This document shows positions 8,975 to 20,778 of a stretch of DNA of 64,000 nucleotides, piece by piece (the first letter of the stretch is position 1; each line of letters starts with the position of its first letter). The stretch is from JAFLCL01 sp039809495. Its GTDB lineage: Bacteria > Myxococcota_A > Polyangia > Polyangiales > Sandaracinaceae. The stretch covers positions 1-64,000 of the forward strand of contig JBDHVC010000011.1 of the NCBI GenBank assembly GCA_039809495.1, read 5' to 3'. Below the pieces are notes generated by a model. That model was not told the DNA's origin. It did no database searches and worked only from the letters and a program-made list of their open reading frames with translations. Both the position numbers and the translations under genes were made by a program.

Positions 8975-10540
8975 TCAGCCGCCGCAGCCCACCGTGCATG
9001 TGAGAGTGTCGTAGTCGCAGTCGAGGTCCGGGGCGCGACAGGGCGGGTTCGACCCGCCGCAGCTCGAGCCGGGGCCGCCCTCCAGCCGGCACTGCCAGGT
9101 GCCGGGCGAGATCTCCGCGCACGACGAGAGGGAGCCGCAAGGATCGAAGAAGTCGAAGACGAAGCGCGACGGCGCGCACGTCGCGCCCGCCTCGAGGTTC
9201 TCGCAGCGGCCGCTCGCGCAGCGGCCGCGCAGGCAGCCGATCGCCGCGTCGCAGGCGTCGCCGACGTCGGGGAGCGGACGACACGAGGAGCCGATGCAGC
9301 CCTGACCGTGGGGGCAGGGCAGGCTCGCGTCACAGAGATCGCCAGTGTGGAGGACCGCTCGGCAGAAGCCCGCTTGGCAGCGCGCGCCGAAGGGACACTC
9401 GCTCGAGGAGGCGCAGCCGGCCCCGAGCGCCTTCGGGCGCCGGCAGACGTCGGCCGCGCATCGGAGCCCGTCCGCGCAGCGCGGCGAGCTGTAGTCTGGG
9501 CGGCACGCCTCGCCCTCGGTGGGGAGGCCTCGGCAGACGGACGCCACGCACTCGAGGCCGACGGTGCAGGGGATCGCGTAGCTGCAGGCCTCGCCCTCGC
9601 CGCGCCTCGGGCGGCAGACGCGGGACGTGTCGCAGTAGAGCCCCTCGGCGCACACGACCCCATCGCCTGCGCAGCTCGCCCCCTCGGCGCGCGGCGCCTC
9701 GCAGTGGCCACCCGCGCAGACGAGCCCCTCGGCGCACGCGTCTGGGTCCGCGCACGCCCCGCCGGCCGCGACCCTCGGCGCGCACACGCCGGAGCAGGCG
9801 CTCGACATCGCGCAGTAGCCGCTCACGCAGGTCTCGGAGAAGGGACAGCTCGCGCCGTCCGCGAGCGTCCCTCGCCAGGCGACGGCGCAAGGCGAGTCGC
9901 CCAGCAGGGCGCTGGCGACGTCGCGCTCGCTGCAGCCCGACGCGCGGTCCCTGTCCACGGTGACCTCGCCGCGCCGAAGTACGCCGACCATGCGGCCGAA
10001 GATCGACACCGACTCGAACCGACCGCCACAGAAGAGCGCCTCGAAGCTGTCGCCGATATCGGAACCCTCTTCATGCTCCGCGCCGTGCTGGCAATTCAGC
10101 TCGATGAACCAGCGCGCGAACTCGTCGGGGGAGCAGTCCGTCTCGAGGCACCCGCGGCAGCTCCCGCCGTCGCACGCGGGCCGATCCGCCGAGCAGTCGC
10201 TCGCGTCGCGGCACGCGACACAAAGGTGCCCGTCGGTGCAGAACGGCGTACCCGCGCCACAGTCCGCGCCGCTCAGGCACGCGACGCACGCGCCGGTCGT
10301 CGTGTCGCAGACGGGCGTCGAGGGCTCGGCGCAGCCGGTGGTCCGACAGTCGGCGAGCGACGCGTCGCTCGTCGTGTCCGCGCCGTCGGGGAGCGGCCCG
10401 GCGTCGAGGCCCGCGGCGTCGCGCGAGGCGGCGACGCAGCGCCCCTCGGAGGCGACCGTGCCCTCCGGGCAGTCGGGCCCTCCGCAGCCGAGGGTCAGCA
10501 GGCCCGCGAACAGAACCGTACCCAAGCGAATCGAGCGCAT
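8975..10540 (-). CDS. cysteine-rich secreted lipoprotein
   Basis: A 521-residue protein with a signal peptide ending in a lipobox (LLTLGC), an Asp/Ala/Gly-rich linker to about residue 60, then dozens of cysteines to the C-terminus (CTVGCGG). Repeated short blocks such as CADGLRC, CAEGLVC, CASSSEC and CPFGARC resemble the disulfide-rich Dickkopf/EGF-like modules common in large myxobacterial lipoproteins. A purine-rich Shine-Dalgarno (GGAGAGAGAAGAG) sits directly before the ATG. Its stop belongs to the recurrent TGACGGCGCG motif. The function is unknown; a surface or periplasmic binding role is a guess. Confidence 0.85.
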   Translation of the reverse strand: MRSIRLGTVLFAGLLTLGCGGPDCPEGTVASEGRCVAASRDAAGLDAGPLPDGADTTSDASLADCRTTGCAEPSTPVCDTTTGACVACLSGADCGAGTPFCTDGHLCVACRDASDCSADRPACDGGSCRGCLETDCSPDEFARWFIELNCQHGAEHEEGSDIGDSFEALFCGGRFESVSIFGRMVGVLRRGEVTVDRDRASGCSERDVASALLGDSPCAVAWRGTLADGASCPFSETCVSGYCAMSSACSGVCAPRVAAGGACADPDACAEGLVCAGGHCEAPRAEGASCAGDGVVCAEGLYCDTSRVCRPRRGEGEACSYAIPCTVGLECVASVCRGLPTEGEACRPDYSSPRCADGLRCAADVCRRPKALGAGCASSSECPFGARCQAGFCRAVLHTGDLCDASLPCPHGQGCIGSSCRPLPDVGDACDAAIGCLRGRCASGRCENLEAGATCAPSRFVFDFFDPCGSLSSCAEISPGTWQCRLEGGPGSSCGGSNPPCRAPDLDCDYDTLTCTVGCGG

Positions 10541-10724
10541 CTCTTCTCTCTCCCCACGCGAACGAGCCTTCGGCCTCGAGCGACGAGGGCGACTCTCTCC
10601 CAGCCCTCGGGCGACGCGTCAACGCGGAGCGCGCTCGGGACCTCCGTCGCGCCGGTGTCGATCACCACGCCGACCCGGCGCGTCGGGGTGACGCCTGGGC
10701 GCGCGTGGGCCACGCTCGCGCGCC

Positions 10725-11885
10725 ATGAGCGAGCAGCGCCTCTTGATGATCCCCGGCCCCATCGGGCTCGAGCCGCCCGTCCTCGCGAGGCTGAGCGAGC
10801 CGAGCCGGAGCCACGTCGCGCCCGACTTCCTCGACGCGATGGGGCGCGCGCTCGTCGCGCTGCGCGCGGCGCTCTCGGCCGAGCGGGCCCAGCCCTTCAT
10901 CCTCGCCGGGAGCGGCACGCTCGCGATGGAGGTGGCCGTCGTGAACCTCGTCGATCCGGGCGACGCGGCGCTCGTCGTCGACACGGGCTTCTTCGGCGCG
11001 CGCATGGCCCGGATCCTCGAGCGGCTCGGCGCGGCCGTCACGCGCGTGAGCGCCGCGCCGGGCGAGGCGCCGAGCCTCGAGGCGATCGAGCGCGCGCTCG
11101 AGGCGGCGAGGCCGCGCGTCGTCACGATCACCCACGTCGACACCTCGACGGGCGTCCGCGTCGATCCCGAGCCCATCGCGAGGGTCGCGAAGGCGCACGG
11201 CGCGCTCGTCGTCCTCGACGCCGTCTGCAGCGCGGCGGGCGAGGACGTGCGGCAGGACGCCTGGGGCCTCGACGTGGTGCTCACCGCGAGCCAGAAGGCC
11301 ATCGGCGCGCCCGCGGGCCTCGCGCTCCTCACGGCCTCGGAGGCGGCGCTCGAGCGCCGACGCGCGAAGAGGCTCGCGCCCGCCTCGCTCTACCTCGACT
11401 GGCTCGAGTGGCTGCCGATCATGCAGGCGTACGAGGCGCGCAAGCCCTCCTACTTCGCGACGCCCGCGGTGCCGCTCGTCACCGCCCTCGACGCGAGCCT
11501 CGCGGCGATCCTGCGCGAGGGGATGGAGGCCCGCGTCGCGCGGCACGCCCGGCTCGCGCGCGCCTTTCGCGCGGGGCTCGGGGCGCTCGCCCTCGCGCTC
11601 GTCCCGACGCGCGAGGAGCTGGCCGCCTCGACCCTCTCCGCCGTGTACTACCCGAGGGGCGTGGACGCCTCGCTCGTCGGCGCGGTGGGTGAAGAGGGCG
11701 TCACCATCGCGACCGGCCTCCACCCAGACTTCCGCGCGAGCTACTTCCGCGTGGGCCACATGGGCGCGCATGGCAACGCCGAGATCCTCGCGACCCTGGC
11801 GGCGATCGAGCGCGCGCTCGGTCGCGTCGGGCACCGCGTGGAGCCCGGGATCGCGGTGAGCGCCGCGCTCCGCGCGCTCGGCTGA
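10725..11885 (+). CDS. class V aminotransferase (alanine-glyoxylate / serine-pyruvate type)
   Basis: A 386-residue PLP-dependent aminotransferase. The N-terminal MIPGPIGL and SRSHVAPDFLD blocks, the substrate/cofactor region AGSGTLAMEV, the DAVCSAAGED segment and the PLP-lysine context TASQKAIGAP match the alanine-glyoxylate/serine-glyoxylate/phosphonoacetaldehyde subgroup of class V enzymes. Length is normal for the family. The substrate cannot be fixed from sequence; glyoxylate or pyruvate as amino acceptor is most likely. No clear Shine-Dalgarno precedes the ATG. The ABC transporter genes start 30 bp downstream on the same strand, possibly co-transcribed, but no metabolic link is obvious. 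Confidence 0.88.
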   Translation: MSEQRLLMIPGPIGLEPPVLARLSEPSRSHVAPDFLDAMGRALVALRAALSAERAQPFILAGSGTLAMEVAVVNLVDPGDAALVVDTGFFGARMARILERLGAAVTRVSAAPGEAPSLEAIERALEAARPRVVTITHVDTSTGVRVDPEPIARVAKAHGALVVLDAVCSAAGEDVRQDAWGLDVVLTASQKAIGAPAGLALLTASEAALERRRAKRLAPASLYLDWLEWLPIMQAYEARKPSYFATPAVPLVTALDASLAAILREGMEARVARHARLARAFRAGLGALALALVPTREELAASTLSAVYYPRGVDASLVGAVGEEGVTIATGLHPDFRASYFRVGHMGAHGNAEILATLAAIERALGRVGHRVEPGIAVSAALRALG

Positions 11886-11914
11886 CAGCGCGGGGTCGAG
11901 GGAGGCGAGGTCGA

Positions 11915-13639
11915 ATGACGGGTGGCGTCCCCACCGAGGCTCGACGCCGGCTCGAGCGCGCACCGCTCTGGGGTGACGCGCTCCTCGTCGCCGTGGTCGC
12001 CGCGCTGCTCTTCGCGGGCGTCACCCTCGCGATGCGGAGCCCCCTCGACGTGAGCGCCGAGCGCATCGAGCTCGCGCCCGCCGCGCTCTTCCCCTACGCC
12101 CTCCGCTCGCTCGGGCGGATGAGCGCCGCGTACGTCCTCTCGCTCGGCTTCACGCTGATCTACGGGCTGCTCGCGGCGAGGAGCGCGCTCGCCGAGCGCG
12201 TCCTCATGCCGCTCCTCGACGTCCTCCAGAGCGTGCCGATCCTCTCCTTCCTCCCCGTCGTCCTGCTCGCGCTCGTCGCGGTCTTTCCCGAGCGGATCGG
12301 CGCCGAGCTCGCGGCGATCGTGCTCCTCTTCACGAGCCAGGCCTGGAACATGACGTTCGCGTGGTTCCAGGCGCTGAAGACGGAGCCCACGGAGCTCCAC
12401 GAGGCGACGCGCACGTTCCGGTTCGGGGGGTGGCTGCGCTTTCGCACCCTCGAGCTGCCCCACGCCGCGATCGCCCTCGTGTGGAACAGCATGATGAGCT
12501 GGGCGGGGGGCTGGTTCTTCCTGATGGCTGCCGAGAGCTTCACCGTCGGCGAGCGCGACTTCCGGCTCCCTGGGCTCGGCTCCTACCTGCACGCGGCCGC
12601 CGAGCGGGGCGACGTCCGCGCGGTGGCGCTCGGCGTCCTCGCGCTCGTCCTCGTGGTCGTCCTGCTCGATCAGCTCGTCTGGCGGCCGCTCCTCGCGTGG
12701 GCCGATCGCTTCAAGCTCACGATGGTCGCGAGCGACGCGGCCCCGACGTCGTGGTTCCTCTCGACCTTGCGCGCCTCGCGCCTCGCCGCGCGGATCTTCG
12801 CCCTGGGCCGGGCGGCGCTCGACCGCGTCGGTGACGCGATCGCGCGCGGCCCCGCGCCCTCGGAGGGGGCCCGCTCGCGCGGCCGACACGGCGCGCGCAC
12901 GATCGCCCTCGGGGCAGCCGGCGCCCTCGGCGCGGTCGCGCTCGCCGTCGGCGTGATCGGCGCGACGCGCCTGCTGCTCGAGCTCTCGGGCGACGCGTGG
13001 CTCGAGGTCGGCGTCGGTCTCTTGGCGACGAGCCTCCGCGTCTTCGCGACGCTCGCCCTGGCGTGCCTGCTCGCGGTGCCGCTCGGCGTCGCCATCGGCA
13101 CGCACCGACGCCTCGCGGCGGTGCTCCAGCCGATCGTGCAGATCGTCGCGTCGGTCCCCGCGACGGCGCTCTTCCCCATCCTCCTCGCGACGATGCTGAC
13201 GTGGCCCCTCGGCCTCGAGCTCGCGGCGATCCTGCTCATGCTGATGGGCACGATCTGGTACATCCTCTTCAACGTGATCGGCGGCGCCGCGGCGATCCCC
13301 GAGGACCTGCGCTACACCTCGACGATGATCGGCCTGCGGGGGCTCGCGCGTTTTCGCACGCTGACCCTCCCCGCGATCTTCCCGTTCCTCGTCACGGGCG
13401 CGATCACCGCGTCCGGAGGCGCGTGGAACGCGAGCATCGTCGCGGAGTACCTCCAATTCGACGGCGAGACGCGCTCGAGCGTCGGGCTCGGCGCGGTGAT
13501 CGCGCGCGCGGCGGCCGAGGGGAACTACCCGCTCCTGCTCGCGGGGACCCTCGCGATGATCGCGGCCGTCACCTCGATCAACCGGCTGCTCTGGCGACCG
13601 CTCTACCGGCTCGCGGAGCGCCGCTACCGCATGGAATGA
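11915..13639 (+). CDS. ABC transporter permease with two fused permease domains
   Basis: A 574-residue inner-membrane protein in which two BPD_transp_1 permease domains (about residues 60-260 and 350-565) are joined in one chain. Each domain shows several hydrophobic helices and the EAA-type loop that contacts the ATPase (ELHEATRTFRFGGW in the first, EDLRYTSTMIGLRG in the second). This fused arrangement is known for nitrate/sulfonate/taurine-like importers. GGAGG lies 9 bases before the ATG. The ATPase gene follows after 21 bp. No periplasmic binding-protein gene is present in the window, so the substrate is unknown. Confidence 0.88.
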   Translation: MTGGVPTEARRRLERAPLWGDALLVAVVAALLFAGVTLAMRSPLDVSAERIELAPAALFPYALRSLGRMSAAYVLSLGFTLIYGLLAARSALAERVLMPLLDVLQSVPILSFLPVVLLALVAVFPERIGAELAAIVLLFTSQAWNMTFAWFQALKTEPTELHEATRTFRFGGWLRFRTLELPHAAIALVWNSMMSWAGGWFFLMAAESFTVGERDFRLPGLGSYLHAAAERGDVRAVALGVLALVLVVVLLDQLVWRPLLAWADRFKLTMVASDAAPTSWFLSTLRASRLAARIFALGRAALDRVGDAIARGPAPSEGARSRGRHGARTIALGAAGALGAVALAVGVIGATRLLLELSGDAWLEVGVGLLATSLRVFATLALACLLAVPLGVAIGTHRRLAAVLQPIVQIVASVPATALFPILLATMLTWPLGLELAAILLMLMGTIWYILFNVIGGAAAIPEDLRYTSTMIGLRGLARFRTLTLPAIFPFLVTGAITASGGAWNASIVAEYLQFDGETRSSVGLGAVIARAAAEGNYPLLLAGTLAMIAAVTSINRLLWRPLYRLAERRYRME

Positions 13640-13660
13640 TCGCGCGCCGTCGGAGCCGCC

Positions 13661-14974
13661 ATGACCGCACCCGAGACCCTCCTCGAGCTTCGGCACGTCA
13701 CCCAGGAATATGGACCGAGGGAGCGCCCCTTCGTCGCGCTCGAGGACATCTCGCTGAGCCTCCGCGACGGCGAGCTCCTCGCGCTGCTCGGCCCCTCGGG
13801 CTGCGGCAAGAGCACGCTCCTGCGCATCGCGACGGGGCTCCAGCGCCCGACGCGCGGCGAGGTCTGGTATCGAGGCGCGCGCACGCTCGGCGTGAACCCG
13901 AAGGCGTCGATCGTCTTTCAGACCTTCGCCCTCTTCCCGTGGCTCACGGTGCAGCGGAACGTCGAGGTCGCGCTCGAGGCGCTGCGCCTGCCCGCGAAGG
14001 AGCGGACGCGGCGCGCGCTCGCCGCGCTCGATCGGGTCGGCCTCGACGGCTTCGAGTCGGCGTACCCGCGCGAGCTCTCGGGCGGGATGCGGCAGAAGGC
14101 GGGCTTCGCGCGGGCGCTCGCGGTGGAGCCCGAGATGCTCTGCCTCGACGAGTCGTTCTCCGCGCTCGACGTCCTGAGCAGCGAGACGCTGCGCAACGAG
14201 CTGCTCGAGCTCTGGAGCGCGCGCGCGACGAGCACGCGCGCCATCCTCATGGTCACGCACAACATCGAGGAGGCGGTGCTGATGGCCGATCGCATCGTCG
14301 TGATGCAGAAGCGGCCGGGGCGCCTCATCGCCTCGCTCGACGTCGCGCTCCCGCGGCCGCGCGCGCGCCGCGATCCGAGCTTCTCCGCGCTCGTCGATCG
14401 CGTCTACGCCCTGCTCGCGGGCCAGACGCAGCCCGAGCACGTCGAGCTCGGCGCCGCGCCGGGCGAGCCCGGGCGGCTGCGCGCCCTGCCGACGGTCAGC
14501 CTCGCCGCCCTCCTGGGGCTCCTCGAGCACCTCGCGGCCCAGGCGAAGGGCGACGAGGATCTCTTCCGCCTCGCCGCCGACCTCCGGCTCGACTCCGATC
14601 ACCTCCTCGATCTCACGGACGCCGGTGAATTGCTGGGGTTCCTACACGTCCAGGAGGGCGACGTCCGCCTCGAGGCGCTCGGCGCGCGCTTCGCCCACGC
14701 TGACATCCTCGAGCGCAAGACGCTGTTTCGCTCGCGCGTCGAGCGGCTCCCCATCGCGCGGTGGCTGCTCGGGCTGCTCGAGGCCTCGGAGACGCGATCG
14801 GTCGAGCGGCACGTCGCGGAGGCGGCGATCCAGCTCGACTTCTCGCCCACCGAGGCCGAGAGGCAGCTCGACACGCTCATCCGGTGGGGGCGCTACGCCG
14901 AGCTCTTCGAGTACGACGCCCCGACCCGGACCCTCCGGCTCGAGCCCGCGGCGCCCGCGAGCCGAGCCCCGTGA
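13661..14974 (+). CDS. ABC transporter ATPase with C-terminal AAA-associated domain
   Basis: A 437-residue NrtD/SsuB/TauB-like ATPase that powers the fused permease encoded just upstream. Walker A is GPSGCGKST, the Q-loop QTFALFPWL, the signature LSGGMRQKA, Walker B MLCLDESFSALD and the switch histidine VTHNIEEA. From about residue 290 there is a roughly 140-residue extra domain of the AAA-associated C-terminal type, seen in a subset of nitrate/sulfonate-like ATPases and thought to be regulatory. The ligand is not deducible. Confidence 0.9.
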   Translation: MTAPETLLELRHVTQEYGPRERPFVALEDISLSLRDGELLALLGPSGCGKSTLLRIATGLQRPTRGEVWYRGARTLGVNPKASIVFQTFALFPWLTVQRNVEVALEALRLPAKERTRRALAALDRVGLDGFESAYPRELSGGMRQKAGFARALAVEPEMLCLDESFSALDVLSSETLRNELLELWSARATSTRAILMVTHNIEEAVLMADRIVVMQKRPGRLIASLDVALPRPRARRDPSFSALVDRVYALLAGQTQPEHVELGAAPGEPGRLRALPTVSLAALLGLLEHLAAQAKGDEDLFRLAADLRLDSDHLLDLTDAGELLGFLHVQEGDVRLEALGARFAHADILERKTLFRSRVERLPIARWLLGLLEASETRSVERHVAEAAIQLDFSPTEAERQLDTLIRWGRYAELFEYDAPTRTLRLEPAAPASRAP

Positions 14975-15076
14975 GCCGTCACGCCCGGGCGCGCAGGTGA
15001 TGCGCGCGCGCCGCCTCGATGCTACGCGCGCCTCGGCGCGAGCCCAGGATAGGCTCGCCACCGGACCGAGCCGACG

Positions 15077-17089
15077 ATGATCCCGATCCCGACAACGCTG
15101 CGGCGCGATCCCTCGAGCTGGCTCGCGCGCGTCGTCTCGGTGGTCGTCTCGTCGTGGATCACGCTCCCCATCTGGAGCGGCGGCTGGCTCGTGCACGGGG
15201 ATCACGCGCCGCACATCCAAGAGGCGCTCGATCTCGCCGCCCACACGAGCGGCTGGAGCGACGTCGCGTTCGCCGGCTTCCCGCTCGGATCGCTGCACTC
15301 GCCGCTCTTCTACGGCCTGCTCGCGCTCGTCGTGCGGCTCGGCGCGCCGGCGTGGATCGCCTACACGAGCTTCGTCACCGCGAGCGAGATCGTCCTCGGG
15401 CTCGTCGCCCTCGAGGTGGCGCGTCGGCGGGTCGCGCCGCCCTTCGCGCTCGGCGTCGCGGTCCTCGTCCAGACCCAGAGCCTGCTCGTCTCGGGGCCGA
15501 GCGGCGTGCTCTCGGGGATGTGGACCTTCGGCCTCGCGGTGGCGTTCTTCCTCCTGCTCGCCGATCGGCTCCACGAGCCCCTCGACGCGCGGATCGGCGC
15601 GCAGATCGCCGCGCTCGTCGCGCTGATCGGGCTCACCCACACGTTCGCGATCCACGCGGTCGTCGCGCTCGTGCTCGTGCGCACGGCGAGCCTCGTCGCG
15701 CTCGGGCGCGAGGAGCGCCGCGCGGCGCTCGGCGTCGCGATCGCGTGCGCGCTCGGCGCGATCGCCAGCGCGGCCTACTGGCTCCAGGCGATGCTCACGA
15801 TCGGCACGAGCGACATCGAGCCCGTCGTCCAGAGCGGCTGGCCCAACTTCCAAATCTTCTTCCGCCCCTTCCTCGAGGCGTCGATCGACCCGATCTCCGT
15901 CGTCCGCGCGGGGCGCGCGGAGCTCCCGGACCTGATCCTCCTCGTCCTCGCCGCGCTCTCGTTCTTGCGCCTCTCGCGCCTCGAGCCGCGAGCGCGCGCG
16001 CTCCTCGCGACCTCGGTCGGGACGATGCTCCTCGTCCTCCTCGTCGTCTCGCGCGTCGCCACGATGGAGCACCGCGAGGTCTTCGGGCCGATCCCCTGGC
16101 GGATCATGGTCGTCGTCCGCGCGCTCCTGCTCTTCCCCGCGGTGGATCTCTTCGCGCAGCTCCGCCTCGAGCCCAAGCGCGCCCTCGCAGCGACGCTCGC
16201 CGTCGGGGCGCTCTGCCTCGGGTGGGCCTATCAGCGGAGCCACCTGCTCCAGCTCACCATCCCGCCGAGGGCGCACGTCGGCTACGCGGAGATCGACGCC
16301 GTCTACCGCGAGGTCGCGGCGCTCGCGCCGAGCCTCGAGGGCCGCGTCTACGTCCAGAACACGCAGGGCACGGCGCCCCCGCCGCTCAACAACGGCCACC
16401 CGCTCGCGCTGCTCCCTTCGCGGGCCGGGGTGCGCGCCGTCGGCAGCTACTACTCCCTCGTCCCCTTCCCGACGGATCGCTGGCTCACGAATTTCGCGGG
16501 CCCGCTCGTCGGCGAGCGCGTGAGCGACGCCACCCGCGCGATCATCGATCGGCGCCTGAACGACCTCGGCGCGGAGCTCGTCGTCCTCACCGAGCCGCGC
16601 GCGGCGGAGGTGATGCGGCGCTGGACCCCGTCGTACCGAGAGCTCGCGCGGATCGGGTCCTTCACGATCCTGCGGCGCCCCAACCCCGGGATGATCCGCA
16701 CCGCGTCGCCGGGCGCGCGCCTCTCGAATTTCGTCTACGACGATGGGCGGATCGAATTCGACGTGGCGCGGGCGCGGGAGCCGGTCACGGTCGAGCTCGC
16801 CGTCTCCTACGCGAGCGGCTGGAGGCTCGAGCCGCCCCTCGCCGACGCCTCCCCGCGGCCGCGGGACAACGGCCTCATGAGCCTGCCCTTGCCGCCGGGG
16901 GATCGCCACGTCGCGCTCGTCTATCGCGCGCCCCGCTGGCCGCTCGCGCTCAGCGTCGCCGGCTGGCTCGCCATCCTCGGCGGGGCGCTCGCGGCGCGGC
17001 GGCGACGATCCGCGGCGCGCGGGGCCGCGGGCGCGGACACCTCGCCGAGCGTGGGGCACGCGCTTGCTCGCCACGAGGGCCGCCACTAG
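15077..17089 (+). CDS. large polytopic membrane protein, GT-C/PTPS-related-like
   Basis: A 670-residue protein with many hydrophobic helices (about 10-12 by eye) in the first 390 residues, a long soluble segment, and one more helix near residue 630. An acidic/His loop (HGDHAPHIQEAL) just after the first helix, followed by GFPLGSLHSPLFYG, resembles the PTPS-related/GT-C glycosyltransferase-like membrane proteins, in which an acidic residue in this loop is catalytic. The soluble part (residues 400-620) contains GTAPPPLNNGHPL and a Tyr-rich GSYYSL segment. It may glycosylate a lipid or protein, but this is inference. Neighbours give no help. Confidence 0.7.
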   Translation: MIPIPTTLRRDPSSWLARVVSVVVSSWITLPIWSGGWLVHGDHAPHIQEALDLAAHTSGWSDVAFAGFPLGSLHSPLFYGLLALVVRLGAPAWIAYTSFVTASEIVLGLVALEVARRRVAPPFALGVAVLVQTQSLLVSGPSGVLSGMWTFGLAVAFFLLLADRLHEPLDARIGAQIAALVALIGLTHTFAIHAVVALVLVRTASLVALGREERRAALGVAIACALGAIASAAYWLQAMLTIGTSDIEPVVQSGWPNFQIFFRPFLEASIDPISVVRAGRAELPDLILLVLAALSFLRLSRLEPRARALLATSVGTMLLVLLVVSRVATMEHREVFGPIPWRIMVVVRALLLFPAVDLFAQLRLEPKRALAATLAVGALCLGWAYQRSHLLQLTIPPRAHVGYAEIDAVYREVAALAPSLEGRVYVQNTQGTAPPPLNNGHPLALLPSRAGVRAVGSYYSLVPFPTDRWLTNFAGPLVGERVSDATRAIIDRRLNDLGAELVVLTEPRAAEVMRRWTPSYRELARIGSFTILRRPNPGMIRTASPGARLSNFVYDDGRIEFDVARAREPVTVELAVSYASGWRLEPPLADASPRPRDNGLMSLPLPPGDRHVALVYRAPRWPLALSVAGWLAILGGALAARRRRSAARGAAGADTSPSVGHALARHEGRH

Positions 17090-17215
17090 AGTCGATTTCC
17101 CTGGCAATCATGGCGTCTCGCGCGCTACACGCGCCCAGGGCGTGCGCGAGGCGAGCCCCGCGTGCGAGCATGACCCGCCCAGCCGACGGGCCCCGAGAGG
17201 CGGGCCGAGGACGAC

Positions 17216-19644
<2,429 letters not shown>

Positions 19645-19645
<1 letters not shown>

Positions 19646-20778
19646 TGGCGCGCGCGCTCCGTCCGTCTCGCCGCGCGTCGTCGAGCCGCCGAGCAGCGCC
19701 CCTCGCGGGGGCCTGCGCGGCGGTGGCGCTCGCGCTCTCGGGCTGCTCTGCCCCCGCGGAGCCCGGCGCGCCGCCGCCGACCCCCGAGCGGCCCCTCGAC
19801 GACGCCTCCGTCTCGCGCGGGCACGAGGCCTATGGGCGCTACTGCGCGCTCTGCCACGGCGCCGACGCCGAGGGCTACGCCGCCGACAACGCCCCCGCGC
19901 TCGGCAACCCCGACTTCCTCCGCGTGGCGAGCGACGGGTTCCTCCGCACGGCGATCGAGGAGGGACACGCCGGGACGCCCATGTCGGCGTGGCACCGTCG
20001 ACACGGCGGGCCGCTCGACGACCGCACGATCGACGAGATCATCGCGTTTCTTCGCTCGCACGCCGAGGGCCCCTTCGTCGACACCGAGGGCTCGAGCGTG
20101 AGCGGCGATCGCGCGCACGGCGGAGCGCTCTTCGCCGAGCACTGCGCCGCGTGCCACGGCGAAAGCGGCGAGGGCGTGACGGCGACGAGCCTCGACTCCG
20201 AGGTCTTCCTCCGCACGGCGAGCGACGGCTTCGTGCGCGAGACGATCGCGCGCGGGCGCGCGGGCACGCCGATGCGGGGCTGGGACGATCGGCTCTCCTC
20301 GGTCGACGTCGACGATCTGACCGTCTTCGTGCGCAGGCTCGAGCCCCGCACGCTCCCACCACCCGCGCCGATGGGCCCGCCACCGCCCGATCTCGAGCAC
20401 CTCGTCCTCAACCCCGAGGCGCCGCGCGCGGAGTTCGTCGCGCGCGACGATCGCTTCGTCCCCGGGATCGACGTGCTGCACGCGCTCGAGAACCACGAGC
20501 GCTTCATCCTGCTCGACGCGCGCGCGACCTCGGACTGGGCCGCCGCGCACATCCCGGGCGCCGCGCCCTTCCCCTTCTACGCCGCCGAGGAGCTCGTCGG
20601 GCACATCACGGATCCGAGCACCTGGGTCATCGCGTACTGCGCGTGTCCGCACGGCGCCTCGGGGCACGTCGTCGATCAGCTCCGCGCCGCCGGCCACACG
20701 CGCTCGGCGATCCTCGACGAGGGGATCGGCTGGTGGATCGAGCAGGGCTACCCCACCCAGCGAGGCGCGCTGCCGTGA
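19645..20778 (+). CDS. lipoprotein fusing two cytochrome c domains to a rhodanese domain
   Basis: A 377-residue exported protein with an N-terminal signal and lipobox (LALSGC), then two class I cytochrome c domains, each with a haem site: C67-A-L-C70-H71 and C167-A-A-C170-H171. Each carries a similar motif (ASDGFLRTAIEEG, ASDGFVRETIARG) and a distal Met in GTPM. From about residue 270 a rhodanese domain follows (LLDARATSDWAAAHIPGA) with a Cys-containing loop YC332-A-C334-PHGAS. The natural role may be electron transfer coupled to sulfur or persulfide chemistry in the periplasm; this is inference. Its ATG overlaps the lon stop (TGATG), and its stop overlaps the GTG of mutH (GTGA), an unexpected operon. 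Confidence 0.88.
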
